Assembly (NCBI GenBank): GCA_029204225.1
Contig: MU831946.1
Coordinates: 1 to 64,000 of the forward strand
Reading direction: 5' to 3'
Source of the DNA: Diphasiastrum complanatum
Taxonomy: Eukaryota; Streptophyta; Lycopodiopsida; Lycopodiales; Lycopodiaceae
Length of the DNA stretch: 64,000 nt
This document shows positions 22,769 to 33,565 of the stretch, piece by piece. Within the stretch, counting starts at the first letter, position 1; each line of letters opens with the position of its first letter. The translations under genes were made by a program, and so were the position numbers. The notes under the pieces were generated by a model that had not been told where the DNA came from, made no database searches, and saw only the letters and a program-made list of their open reading frames with translations.

Positions 22769-23910
22769 TCATGTAGCAATCACTTTGTAGTGATTCTTGA
22801 TGTCTTTGATGAGACATTTGTCGCTGTCAAACTCAACCTTGAGTTGTTGATCAGCCATCGTCCCAACAGATAGTAGATTGTTAGCTAAGCCAGGTACATA
22901 TTGCACATTGCTTATCCGCTTTATCTTCCCGCTGGCTAACTTCACTGGTACAACTCCAACTCCTTTAATAGATAGCAATTTGTCATTAGCTTGTCCAACT
23001 TCATCACCATTGTTAGTTTCCTTGAGTTCGGAAAACCACTCTTTCCTTGAAGTCATGTGCTTGGATGCACCACTATCAATGTACTAGGTATTCTTGGCTT
23101 CATCACTTGTCATTAATGCTGTAATAAACAAATTTGAACTTTCACCTGTATCATCTTTATATTGATCATCATCGTATTGATGTTGATCAGTATAATTGTC
23201 TTCATAATAATAGTCATCAAATTGATGTTGATCAGCATAATTTCTCGCTTGCCATTTGTCTTTTCTTTGTTCCATCTCCTTCTGTTTCTTGAAGCATTCA
23301 TGCTCCCAGTGGCCAAGTTTGTTGCAGTACCTACAATTTCCAGGTTTATTTTGTTTTGAATAGCCGCGTCCTTGACCTCGCCCTTAATTCCAATTGTCTC
23401 GATTCGGACTATCATTGACTTGCTCATGAAATTGTTGAAACGATTCCCGGCTTGAGTTTCCTCCTCTCAATTGATACCTTCCATGGCCAAATCTTCGACC
23501 TCGTACTCTAACTGCAAGAGCTTGATCATAGCTCCTATTACAATGATTCAAGTTCTCTTGACATTGCTCTTCTTGCAAAAGCAATCCACCTAGTTCTTCA
23601 TAGGTTGGAAGATTTTCTCTTGTGGCTATACTCGTCACAAACATCTGATGTGACTCACTCACACTATTCAATGTCAATTGCACGATCTCACGATCTTGTA
23701 CTCACTCTCCAACTGCTGCTAATTGGTCACGGATCTCTTTGATCTTCAGTATGTGATCGGCAATAGTTACACCATCATCCATCCGCAATGTATGCAACTT
23801 CGTCTTCAAAAATAGTATTCGAGATGTATTTGTCATTTCAAACAATGCCTTCAATGTATCCCACGCTTCTTTTGGTCCTTCTGAATCTGAAAGATAGGAA
23901 ATAATTGCAT
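22769..23910 (-). pseudogene. gag and protease of copia element C, N-terminus deleted
   Basis: The reading begins abruptly at DAIISYLSDSEGPKEAWDTL (about 23860-23910), which in intact copia gag is preceded by ~80 residues. A CCHC knuckle, CRYCNKLGHWEHEC, lies near 23293-23343. Protease is recognised by YIDSGASKHMTSRKEW near 23040-23090 and QYVPGLANNLLSVG near 22890. Stops interrupt the frame after DEAKNT and after HYKVIAT. The truncation coincides with the broken 5' LTR edge at 23911. Confidence 0.9.
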
Positions 23911-23911
23911 C

Positions 23912-24129
23912 TCACCACAAGAAGGCAAAAGTAGAACACGCACAATCTCACAATCATCATAACTCATACGGAATGTAAAATGTACAAATAAACCATGAGC
24001 TCTGGTAGAGAGAGAAAACCTACGAGTAGACTAATAGACTAGCTTACGGCTAATGACAGCTGGTCACAACTGTCAACATTAATGTACATTGTAAACAGTA
24101 ACAATGAAGTTTATCATTGATTTCTAACA
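23912..24129 (-). repeat. 5' LTR remnant of copia element C
   Basis: 218 bp matching 19791-20008 base for base in length. The terminal ~44 bp (U5 side) is missing and the sequence passes directly into gag at 23911. The right edge CTAACA is followed by TGATG at 24130-24134. Confidence 0.92.
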
Positions 24130-24134
24130 TGATG

Positions 24135-24863
24135 TTGGGTCAATAGTTGTTTGTTTTCACCTTTTCTATAGCTGCAATACAACCGGTTATAATGGAATTT
24201 CTACTTTCATTATTATCCAAGTAATATGCAATCTTAACCTCAGAAAATAATGCCAACATGCATCCATAGATGACCATCAGGCAACATGCATAAGGCACAT
24301 TCCTAGAAAGTAGAATGAATGTTAGCAACACTTATGTTCAATTTGGATGATAGCCAATGATTCAAGGTCAAGCATGTGACAGTATGGACACATGATGACC
24401 AAAGTGTTGCAAGGATGTTAATTCAACAATATGAAGAAAGCCCAATCAATGACTAGTTTATTTGCTACGTGTGCATGTGTAAGGCAAAATTTTATATGAG
24501 CTTGTGCATATGTAAGAGATTCATGGTGCATAGAGTCCTCTTAATCAACTTTCTTTCAGTCAATCTGTTCGCTCTCAGGGCTTCTCAAGCAAATGTTGTT
24601 ACTATTACTTTTTCTACTATTGGGACTCGACAAGGCAATCATTTGGGTGAGCCACTTGTTTCTTTGGCACAATATTTTTCTTGCTTGCTACAATAATAGC
24701 TTCTTCACATGTATATTTCCCTCCCTTACAAATGATATGCATATTGTGGGGCCTACATCTTTTGATCTCACTTCAGCTTTCGTATAATTTACATATCAAT
24801 TTTCAACTTTAAGATTTACAATGAATACGTCTAAGTTTGTGGCTCAAATTGTTGGGTTTAATC
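24135..24863. other. Intergenic stretch right of element C
   Basis: No gene recognised. Short frames at 24469-24787 lack family signatures. Confidence 0.5.
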
Positions 24864-26790
24864 TAGTAATTCTCCTCGTGGTGCACATGTTTTGTTAGTA
24901 AAGAGAAAAGCCGACTTATTTCGCTTTTCTATGGATTATAGAGGTCTTAATAAAATCACTTTTAACATATTCTTATCATATTCCGAAATACTAGAAACGA
25001 AGGCCATTCTCATAGACATCTACATCTAAGTTAAGGTTCAATGTTCTAGAATGAAATGAATATGTATTTCAGACTTGGAACTTCATCGAGTACAATTTCA
25101 GAATGATATAATTGGCAAGGTATATGTGACATCATTACCATGTTTCATATGTTGGTGACCTAATGTGTATTAACCCATAGGTGCCGGTTTGACTAGTTTA
25201 CCTCTAAGAGATGACATGTGGGCCTTGCACCCATAAACAATTATTGAAATGAGTTCCTACTATTTATAAACTTGGTGCAAAATAAATTCATGAAAACAAA
25301 GACATACAAGGGTGATGAGAAACTCTGAAACTAGATCAAGGCTTTAGAGCTAAAATTAGATTGTGACGATGGTGGTGTAATAATAGAGGATGGACAATGA
25401 TGTGATATAGTGGATCCACATGCTAATTCAAGGAGCAAATGAATGGTTAGAACGAGGTGAAACTAAGGATGGTGAAGGAACTGACGTGATGGATACTTAT
25501 GTTGTAAAGTGCTGGGAAGAGGTACAATATTGTGAGCAAGTATAGAGGGCTACAAAGATCTATATAACTATCTAAGGCAACACTTCAAGTTAATTGCCGA
25601 AAGTCATCACGTTGTTGAACGAACTACCAAAGATCTGCATTGCCTTCATCAGGCAATGGCATACTATTCGAAGTAGAGGGGTGGAAAATTCCACATCATT
25701 AAAAAGATGACATGGATTTCTGTTTTTTATTTGTTATGGTAATGTGGACCAAAGAATCTTAAAATGGGTATTAACTAGTTTTATGAAAAGGTGACTTAAT
25801 TGATAGGTTGCTTGAGAAGTGGAAATTATTAAATTTATATGAACGATCATGAGTATATCTAGGAGACAACCATTAGAACAACGTATAGGCATATTATGCA
25901 TTTAAGGCACCACTCAAAATTTTGGTCTTTGAAGATGAATGTCCTAAATTCAACTAGTCAAAGTTTGAATGACTTTTCGTTCATAGAATATTATAGCTAA
26001 AAATTTGCACCAAAGTGGTGGTTATTTTTGTAAAAGGTATAGATTCATAAACGATGAGTATGTCTAGAAGACAACCATTTGAACAAGGTCTAGGCATTTT
26101 GCAATTAAGGCACCACTCAAAATTTGGGTCTTTCAAGATGAATGTCCTCAATTCAACTAGTCAAAGTTTGAATGTCCCTTTTTTTTAAAAATAATATAGC
26201 TATAAATTTGCACCATAATGTTTTACAATGTCAAAAACGTCGGAGATATTATGAGGTATTATAATAAGGGTACATGCTATGGTAAAAAAAATCTACAACA
26301 TGCATTATTTTTAAATTTTTTATTCCATTTTTCCTTTTTTAACAATTTGTGTTTGAACAACAATATTGATTCACTTAACAAATTTATTTATTTTATCTTA
26401 TTTTCATGTAGAGCTAAAACGAAAAGTTCTCTTCATTTCAATTCTAGTGTTAACAAATGTGCCACAACAACCTTGCAATGCATGATGGATGATATATATC
26501 ATTCATACCTAAGAAGATGCCCACATGTCACTTTGTGAATTGTGTTGTAGGTCTTATATATGCCAAGGAATTCAAGTGACTTCATTATGCAAGAGGTAGA
26601 ACACCTCAAGCATTTGCTTTCTAAGAATCAAGCACGAATGGATTCAAACAACTTGCAGGTGATTGTTAATGGCCTACAAATCTCACCACCTCAGACGTGT
26701 AGTCACTCCTTGGGCTGGCCAACTACTATCGTAGATTTATCAAGAAATATTCACATTTTGTAACGCTTTTTCAAACTTGACAAAGGAGGG
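24864..26790 (+). pseudogene. Eroded Ty3/gypsy reverse transcriptase
   Basis: Two conserved RT blocks survive. Around 24864-24975 there is NSPRGAHVLLVKRKADLFRF followed by SMDYRGLNKIT, matching the gypsy block SP.GAPVLFVKKKDG..R.C.DYR.LNK.T. Around 26707-26765 there is LGLANYYRRFIKKYSHFVT, the connection-region block L..NYYRRFI...S. Between them about 1.7 kb is unreadable apart from a local duplication. Sequence type is chromovirus-like and unlike elements D and E in this window. No LTR was found. Confidence 0.75.
25842..26216 (+). repeat. Tandem duplication of ~170 bp
   Basis: 25842-26016 and 26049-26216 are two copies. Both run from ACGAT..GAGTAT.TCTAG.AGACAACCATT through GGCACCACTCAAAATTT and ATTCAACTAGTCAAAGTTTG to AATTTGCACCA. 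The copies differ at many positions, so the event is old. It lies within the eroded gypsy relic and has no coding meaning that I can see. Confidence 0.85.
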
Positions 26791-27383
26791 TTGTGAAAAA
26801 TATCATCTAGTTTTGTACATAATCAATTAATTGCTATTTTGACATATGATCAGAAGCAGCAAGCAAAGCCATGAAGGGAAGTTGGGTATGCAATTAGCTG
26901 GTCAGAACAAAGATGATACTAAACCACGAACAACGAGGGAAGAAAAATCGTGAACGGTGAAAGTTTTAGGTCCAACAATGATTAGTCCATAGAATAATCT
27001 ACAGTGAAACTTACAGAATAATCATCAATAGTGCAGATTCACATGCTGATTGACTACTACCCAAAAATCAACAAACCAAAGTGGAACTGCTAACCACTGG
27101 GACATCACATGCTTCATATATAATATTGTTGCTAGACCTTTACCAAAAAGATTCAAAACAATGGCACTTAGAAACAAGGCAAGAACTTGATTCACAATCA
27201 ACCCCAATTTCCAAATCTACATCAACCAGATCAAATGTTTTCTTCTAACAGAAGCAATTTTTTGAAAAACATCATGTTTTAATTGCTTTGAGGCATTGAT
27301 AGCTGCAGCAGGAAGAAACAACTGAGACATATCTCAGCACTTCCATCCTTTTTCGTGTAGTCTTCACTAATGTGTGCTGGAGT
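26791..27383. other. Non-coding stretch, probably including the 3' UTR of the DUF3339 gene
   Basis: No coding family is recognised. The part close to 27383 follows the stop codon of the minus-strand gene and is likely its 3' UTR. A clear poly(A) signal could not be fixed. Confidence 0.4.
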
Positions 27384-27599
27384 TCAGTGCAGCTTAGAAC
27401 CGCCTCTAACTCGAAACGCCCATTGCAACAACACGAACAACAAAAAGAAAACCAGAGCATGCATGATGACAGATTTTAAACTCGTCCTATAGTTTGTCAA
27501 CTCAATTGGCCGATCCGATCCCGGTATCTGCAATAGCACACCAGGAGAAAGCAACACAAACAAAATCACGCCTATCACAACCGAAGCCCAGTCCACCAT
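27384..27599 (-). CDS. DUF3339-family small membrane protein (71 aa)
   Basis: The protein begins MVDWASVVIGVILFVLLSPG and continues VLLQIPGSDRPIEL, with a second hydrophobic segment HALVFFLLFVLLQW and a short basic tail. Two predicted membrane helices (about residues 7-22 and 49-64), the W-(A/G)-P/S-VV-IGV-LFVLLSPG block, the Q(I/L)PG motif and a length near 70 residues are hallmarks of the plant-specific DUF3339 family. Function is unknown; members are predicted small integral membrane proteins, often encoded by a single exon. I set the start at the ATG at 27597-27599 because family members begin directly at M-(T/V)-DW; four more codons are open upstream but begin with GTG. The frame is intact and stop-free. 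A long inverted-repeat element begins about 370 bp upstream. Confidence 0.9.
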   Translation of the reverse strand: MVDWASVVIGVILFVLLSPGVLLQIPGSDRPIELTNYRTSLKSVIMHALVFFLLFVLLQWAFRVRGGSKLH

Positions 27600-27965
27600 T
27601 TTGCCAGCCACTACAAACGCTCAAATCCTCAATGCAAAAGGCAGACTTCTCAAGATTCCAGGCAAAACTGGAAAATTGAATTCGGCTTACGAGGCTAGAT
27701 AAGGTGGATTACATAAGATTTGATCACTGCAGCAGCGATCTTTGTATACTTAACAAAGTCGGAGTATATTTGGAAAATGCAATCTCGACCGATGCAGTAT
27801 AGACATGTGGAATGAGAAGGAATAGAATGCTGCTGCTACGATGGAAGAGCGCACATACATGCAGCTCGTTGGCAGAATCAGTAGCAATTAAGAGGAGGCG
27901 CACATGCACATGCACATACTCAGCGTTCCATCATCCGATGCAAACCACGCGTCTCCACAGTCAGT
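27600..27965 (-). promoter_or_regulatory. Upstream region of the DUF3339 gene
   Basis: Non-coding sequence between the start codon and the inverted-repeat element. It should hold the 5' UTR and core promoter. Only weak TATA-like candidates (for example TATAC near 27748) are visible. Confidence 0.35.
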
Positions 27966-28864
27966 CAGTCAGTCTCTCTCTACATTATTGCTATTTTTTA
28001 TTCTTCATGTGAAACCTAAAAAAAACCCTAAAATATATATCTTGATGCACGCATCTCCTTCTCTCTTTTGCCCTCTTGATACCTTTCTTTCTACAAACTT
28101 CTATTTCTAGGAATAAAGTCAACAAACTTTTATTTTTAGGAATAAAATCACATGTTCTCTCTCTAAAAATTTCTAAATGCAAGTCATTTTCAAATGCACC
28201 TCATTTCAACCCATTTGAAATGCACTTCAAATGCCCTTCAAATAAGTTTTAGGGCAAACATGGACCAATGAGGATATACAACACAACATTATAGAACTTG
28301 AGAAGCAACAAAATCTTACACTTTTGATTACAAAACAACATTAAATCATTTGAGCTGTTACGTTCTATTGCCATATAAAATAACAATTCCAATATGACTA
28401 GAAAAGCCCTTGAGGAAAAGTTACAAGTATTAAGAAACATCCCTAACATAGCACCACCTCCCCCACATTACACCAATTAATGCATGGCATAACTTAAGTT
28501 TAACAAAAAAAACTTAAGTTCAATGCCACGACATCCCCCCCCCCCCCCCCCCCCCTCTCACCATTTTTCTCTTCTCCTTGAGTCACTCCTCAGGCCTCTC
28601 TTCACACAATGAACAGTCAAGTCCAAACCCGAGAGAATGTGGGCAATGATAGACAAAAAGGGGTTTGTCTATCCTCATTGGTCCATGTTTGCCCTAAAAT
28701 TTATTTGAAGGGCATTTGAAGTGCATTTGAAATGCTTGAAAATGACATGTGCATTTAGAAATTTCTAGAGAAAACATGTGACTTTAGAAATTCAGAGAAA
28801 GAGAAATTTCTAGAAAGAGAAAGGTATAAAAGGGCAAGAGAGAAAAGGAGACGCTTGCATCATA

Positions 28865-28865
28865 T

Positions 28866-28946
<81 letters not shown>
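28865..28946 (+). repeat. (TG)n-(AG)n compound microsatellite
   Basis: TG repeats at 28865-28890 pass directly into AG repeats at 28891-28946. Open frames across this array are artefacts of the repeat. Confidence 0.98.
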
Positions 28947-28948
<2 letters not shown>

Positions 28949-29002
28949 GCTGTTTTTTATAGATTAGGGTTGTTTTAGGTTTCAGAGAAAAAATAGCAAT
29001 AA

Positions 29003-29652
<650 letters not shown>

Positions 29653-30578
29653 AAACAGAGGATATGCTGTCAAAATTTTCACATAAACTCATTTGCGGGT
29701 TACACTAACTATTCTGTCATATAGCACTAGATATGAAGCAAACCATAGGATATTTTTTTTTCAGTTTTCTTGTTCTTTTTAGAAGTGATTACTGTATTTC
29801 GAATGTTGTTTATTGCTTTTTTAGAAGCCGATTCGGTGTTAAATCGATGGAAAAAAACTGATATAGTGGAAAAAATACTCTAATCATTTGGCTGAGAGTG
29901 TTGGTGATGATTGACAGGTTTACATGGCTGTCTACTTTGGAGTTTTAGGCCTATGTTTCATTTTCCAGCAAACCAATATAAAGTCCTCACCACAAGATAC
30001 TAGTCTAAGCATACCAATCAAAGCAACAACACAAGGGAACGGGTGGTGTATAAACCAACCCAACCAAACATAGTTCGTACGGATCTAGCCCCCAAGCTAT
30101 GGATCAATCAGAGTGATGGAAAGAGGAGTCACACTAGCAACATGTAGCTACCAATCATTGAATCAAGCTTAGACTAGTGAGAGCCCAACAGGTATACTTA
30201 CACCCTCCAAGGCCCATGCACCAATAGACTCCACCACCATATGTTTAGGCCTACAACCATTAAGTATGACCATGTACACATAAGGGCCCCAATTCCCTTA
30301 TAATCACAATTAACTTACGGGTTGTTGGTCTATCGGTCCCTAGCGTGGACACGCTACTCGAGACCAGTCATGGACATGACACCAGGTCTGAAATTTGTCG
30401 GGCCATGGATTGCCTGACATTGCTGCTCTATAATACACTCATGCCACTGGAAGTTGGTCTTCCATTTTCTCATATGCTAGAGCCATGTTGGGATCAAAAA
30501 AGAGACACAGATTCAATCTACAAGTGAGTTAGGGCTGTAGGTAAGCATTAGTGGATTTTGAGACAAGTTGCTTTCTTT
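29653..30578. other. Non-coding stretch
   Basis: No gene, LTR edge or RNA gene recognised. Confidence 0.5.
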
Positions 30579-30872
30579 TCAAGCTATTGAAAACCGCTTA
30601 CTAACATGAGAAACAATGATGTTAGGCATACATGGCTGTCTGATCCTCCGTTCAAGCTGTTGGAGAAGCATACTGATCTTGTAATGCTCGTTTTCTGCTT
30701 GAAGTTGGGCATAGGGATCAGAGTGGGATGGCAAGATCTTGTTTGAACTCTCTTTCTCTCTCGTTTTTCCTCCTGGAAAGGTCACAACTGGAAGCTTTCC
30801 TTGTGTTGATGATGGTAGAATGTGTTCTATGATGTGTAGTTGCGTATCTGGGATCCTGTAAACAACTTCCAC
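30579..30872 (-). other. Unassigned 97-codon frame overlapping the copia A LTR edge
   Basis: The frame contains DPYAQLQAENEHYKISMLLQ followed by LERRIRQPCMPN, a plausible amphipathic coiled-coil piece, but no family is recognised. Its first ~20 codons lie inside LTR sequence of element A, so the frame as a whole cannot be a native gene. It could be a trapped exon fragment beside a truncated LTR, or chance. Confidence 0.2.
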
Positions 30873-30954
30873 ACAAAAAAAAAATTCAAAGACACAAAAT
30901 TGTTCGCGAATAAGAAGACGAAGACGAAAAAGAAATAGTCTCGCTTCCGCGACA
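30816..30954 (+). repeat. Truncated 5' LTR of copia A
   Basis: Blocks TAGAATGTGTTCTATGATGT, GGGATCCTGTAAACAACTTCC and AGACGAAGACGAAAAAGAAA are shared with the 3' LTR at 50780-50885 in reverse complement. The end CGCTTCCGCGACA abuts the PBS. Sequence upstream of ~30816 does not match the 3' LTR, so about 80% of this LTR is missing. Confidence 0.85.
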
Positions 30955-30967
30955 TGGTATCAGAGCC
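30955..30967 (+). promoter_or_regulatory. Primer-binding site of copia A (initiator tRNA-Met type)
   Basis: TGGTATCAGAGCC directly follows the LTR end GCGACA with no spacer. This is the complement of the 3' end of plant initiator tRNA-Met, the usual primer of Ty1/copia elements. Confidence 0.95.
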
Positions 30968-31019
30968 CACAGGTTATCACTACTGATATCTAAGTAGTGA
31001 TTCTTCCAGACAACACAAG

Positions 31020-32290
31020 ATGGCTACAACAATCCAGACAAGAGTAGCAATTAGTCTCGATGGCGCAAATTACAGAATCTGAAAATTCAAAATCAAAACG
31101 GTTCTGAAGGGCGAAGGCATCTGGTCGGTGACTGAGCTATCATAGGTGCAGCCTCCAGAGGGAGACCCGAGGAGAGCTGAATGGATCAGAAAAGATGAGC
31201 GCACAATGGCGATCATCGTTTCATCCATAAATGAAGATCTACTCATGCAGATTGAAAATTGTGAAAGCAGCCATGCAGCATGGGAAAGATTGAAGCAGAA
31301 GTATGAAGTGAGGACTGCAGCTTCAGTCATGCACCTTAACAATCAGCTGCAATCCATACGGTGGGATGGCAACCAGTCGGATCAGCACGTTGAGAACATC
31401 AAAATGATCTTCGCTCAACTCGCTGCATCAGGACAGGAGCACCAGGTCCCAGCACCACAGCAGCTGATGTATTTCATGAAATCTCTACCGACATCCTATC
31501 AGCCGCTGAGAATGCTCATATTGAGTCTACCAGATATGACATTCGACAAAGCAGTCAGTCTTGTCGCTGATGAGAGACTGATGAGAGATGAAGGAGAGGA
31601 AAGCAGTGATCAAGAGAAAGCTCTCTTCATGAAAGGGAAGAAGAAAAACAAAAGCAAGCCAAGATTCGAGAAGACGAAGTCCTCAAATCAGCAATCTTCT
31701 TCTTGTGATCACTGCCACAAACCAGGCCATACAGCCAACAAATGTTGGTTTAATCCAGCAATACCTTGCATGCATTGCAAGAAGAAAGGGCATTCTGCAT
31801 ACAATTGCAGATTCAACTCAAAAAGAAAGAACAAAGCTGAAAAAGCAAACGTTGCAGAGTCATCAAAGGATGTTGAAAGAGGTGACGAAGCTTTCACGAT
31901 ACTCGATGAAGCTTCAACAAGCTACTCTGAACACGACTACAATTTAGTCATTAATTCAGGAGCAACATCACACATAACCTACAACAAGAAGGTCTTGATC
32001 GACTTTCACGAACTCGAAAACAACAGAGCAGTGATTCTAGGTGATGGGAGCAGACACGATGTCAAAGGCATTGGCACTCTACAACTGCGAACATTGTCAA
32101 ACCAAGCGGAGCTACCAGGAGCACTTTATGTGCCCTCACTCAAAAGAGATCTGCTATCTGTCTCCAAGATGGCAGATCTAGGCATTCAAGTTTTGTTCGA
32201 CAACAACACTTGTCGTATGATCCAGAATACGACAAAAAAGTTGCTAACGGTCGGATGCAGAGAAGGAAACCTCTACCAGGCAATTATAGT
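31020..32290 (+). pseudogene. gag and protease of copia A
   Basis: The natural start is ATG at 31020 (MATTIQTRVAISLDGANYRI), 53 bp after the PBS. A stop at 31080-31082 (TGA, where Trp is expected) and a TAG near 31142 break the first 45 codons; the frame then stays open to the edge. Gag shows AAWERLKQKYEVRTAASVMH and LPTSYQPLRMLILSLP. Two adjacent CCHC knuckles follow: CDHCHKPGHTANKC and CMHCKKKGHSAYNC. The protease motif is VINSGATSHIT, with Asn in place of the catalytic Asp, and LYVPSLKRDLLSVSKMADLG follows. The coding block ends at GCREGNLYQ, where element B sequence takes over. Confidence 0.92.
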
Positions 32291-32299
32291 CAACAACTC

Positions 32300-32732
32300 G
32301 GGGCGCCACTGCATTCTCCCTAGTTGCTTCCAACTCTTCAAACCTGGCTTCGAGCTGTGTTAGCCCGTCTCTCATTTCTCTAGCAAGGTTAATTTGGGTA
32401 AGATTCATGGCTCGCAAGGATGTTTGCCATTCTTTCCTTTCGGTTTCTCTATCCTTCTTCACCTCGCTAAGCATAGCCGTCATTGCGCTTGATAAGTATT
32501 GCCGCATCTTCACTTCAAAGAGGTCCTGTTGTGCCTCTGGAAAGGGTTCATCTCTTGGTGTAGGTTCAGAAGGGCCACCCATCTCTTCATGGAGGGGCGC
32601 CACTGTGGAGTGCATACGCTCTTTCTTTCTCGACTTGGACCTGGTGCCATCTCGATGCATGCGAGAGCTGTATTCTCGAGTCAGCTCTTCTCCGTCCGTC
32701 AGTGCTCGTAACTCTTCAAGATGGTCCTCCAT
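32300..32732 (-). pseudogene. gag N-terminus of element B, truncated
   Basis: The frame starts MEDHLEELRALTDGEELTRE, then a basic segment (RSKSRKKERMH) and a long charged helix through MTAMLSEVKKDRETERKEW and LTQLEARFEELEATREN, predicted coiled coil. It runs into copia A sequence before any capsid core or zinc knuckle. The 12-mer GGGGCGCCACTG occurs at 32594-32605 inside this gag and again at 32300-32311 at the junction. The start is the first ATG after the PBS leader that opens a long frame. Confidence 0.6.
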
Positions 32733-33084
32733 TATAGTCAGAGGTGTACTTCCAACAGATTATCGCCTCAATCCTTTTTATATTTGAAGCTCTCCCTTCT
32801 GTCAGCCGGGCCCCACAGCTCTCTTTTCTTCTTTATTAAATCAGCTTCAATGAAAATATCCCTTCCTCAAACTTAGCACGCCCACATCACCTGAGAGCCA
32901 AGTAGGAACCAGGTCATTTGTTTCCAAGCAAGCACACGACAAACGGAACATACCAAGCAAAGTAAACACAGAGGATCCCTCTCAAGCCACAAACCCCCCC
33001 TGAGACCGGACGTAGGACCTTTGCCTAGCCGCGCCCACACAAATCTATCACAGAATTAGCCCACGGGGAAACATCCATCCAACC

Positions 33085-33490
33085 ATCCGTGCTTTCACCA
33101 TTAAGCAGCACATTGCCTCAGTCACGCCCCACCACTTTTTGGTCGATAGCCCTTATAGCTAAACGATCGGCAGCTATCCCGCACCGGCAGCTAACCACCC
33201 GTGCTTTACACCCGAATTCGAGTAGCATCTCTGTATCAATGGTTAACCCGTACAGTTCGAATATGTCGCCCCGCACCCCACAAGGTACAGACCGTGCTTT
33301 CACCTACCTAGGCAGCACTTTGCCTCATCCGTCCTACGTGCAGACAGCGCCAGGCCCGAACCGCGAGAACTGACCGTGCTTACACCTCGAGGGCAGCACT
33401 TTGACTCATCAAGTCCCCCGTTCTGCCGACCACCCCGACCGTGGACTCACCCGTGCTTACACTGTGGGCAGCACCTTGCGCAACGGTTGT
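33085..33490 (-). repeat. Degenerate tandem hairpin repeats in the leader of element B
   Basis: Five related units on the plus strand begin CCGTGCTT(T)(C/A)CAC at about 33089, 33201, 33292, 33375 and 33450. Four of them continue to (A/G)GCAGCAC.TTG within 15-20 bp. GTGCT and AGCAC within a unit are complementary, so each forms a small stem-loop. The spacing shrinks from ~111 to ~75 bp towards the PBS. Confidence 0.75.
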
Positions 33491-33550
33491 CCTGACAAAT
33501 CCCAAAAACGTGGCCATCCCTGTGAGACTTGCGTAGCTGACCGGCTAGTC

Positions 33551-33563
33551 GGCTCTGATACCA
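33551..33563 (-). promoter_or_regulatory. Primer-binding site of element B (initiator tRNA-Met type)
   Basis: The minus strand reads TGGTATCAGAGCC, separated by two bases from the LTR end CGCAACA. It fixes the orientation of element B and shows that 33566-34485 is its 5' LTR. Confidence 0.93.
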
Positions 33564-33565
33564 CA

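Larger units (their letters stand above)
19747..24129 (-). mobile_element. Ty1/copia LTR retrotransposon 'C', 5'-deleted
   Basis: The element is on the minus strand. The left (3') LTR spans 19747-20008 and the right (5') LTR remnant 23912-24129. TGATG at 19742-19746 and 24130-24134 is a perfect 5 bp TSD outside both ends. Domain order on minus is gag, protease, integrase, RT, RNase H, the copia arrangement. The polypurine tract TTGAGGGAGAG directly precedes TGTTAGAAATC of the 3' LTR. The 5' LTR lacks its last ~44 bp and is fused to the middle of gag, so the PBS and gag start were deleted. The shared 218 bp of the LTRs differ at about 15 positions, indicating a fairly old insertion. Confidence 0.95.
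30816..32290 (+). mobile_element. Ty1/copia element 'A', 5' half
   Basis: This part carries the last ~140 bp of a 5' LTR (30816-30954), a tRNA-Met-type PBS, gag and the protease region, then stops between 32285 and 32300 inside the protease to GAG-pre-integrase linker, just after EGNLYQ. The rest of the same element lies at 54180-50780 on the other strand, beginning just before the GAG-pre-integrase motif. The LTR end matches the LTR at 50780-51445 except for a ~45 bp insertion and a few substitutions. The right edge is fused to element B sequence. Confidence 0.88.

Noticed and set aside
32291-32315. TGGCGCCCCGAGTTG-like sequence as a tRNA-Lys primer site on minus
   Set aside because: It is a short coincidence inside the A/B seam. 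Element B already has a full tRNA-Met PBS next to its LTR, and no LTR end lies before this site.
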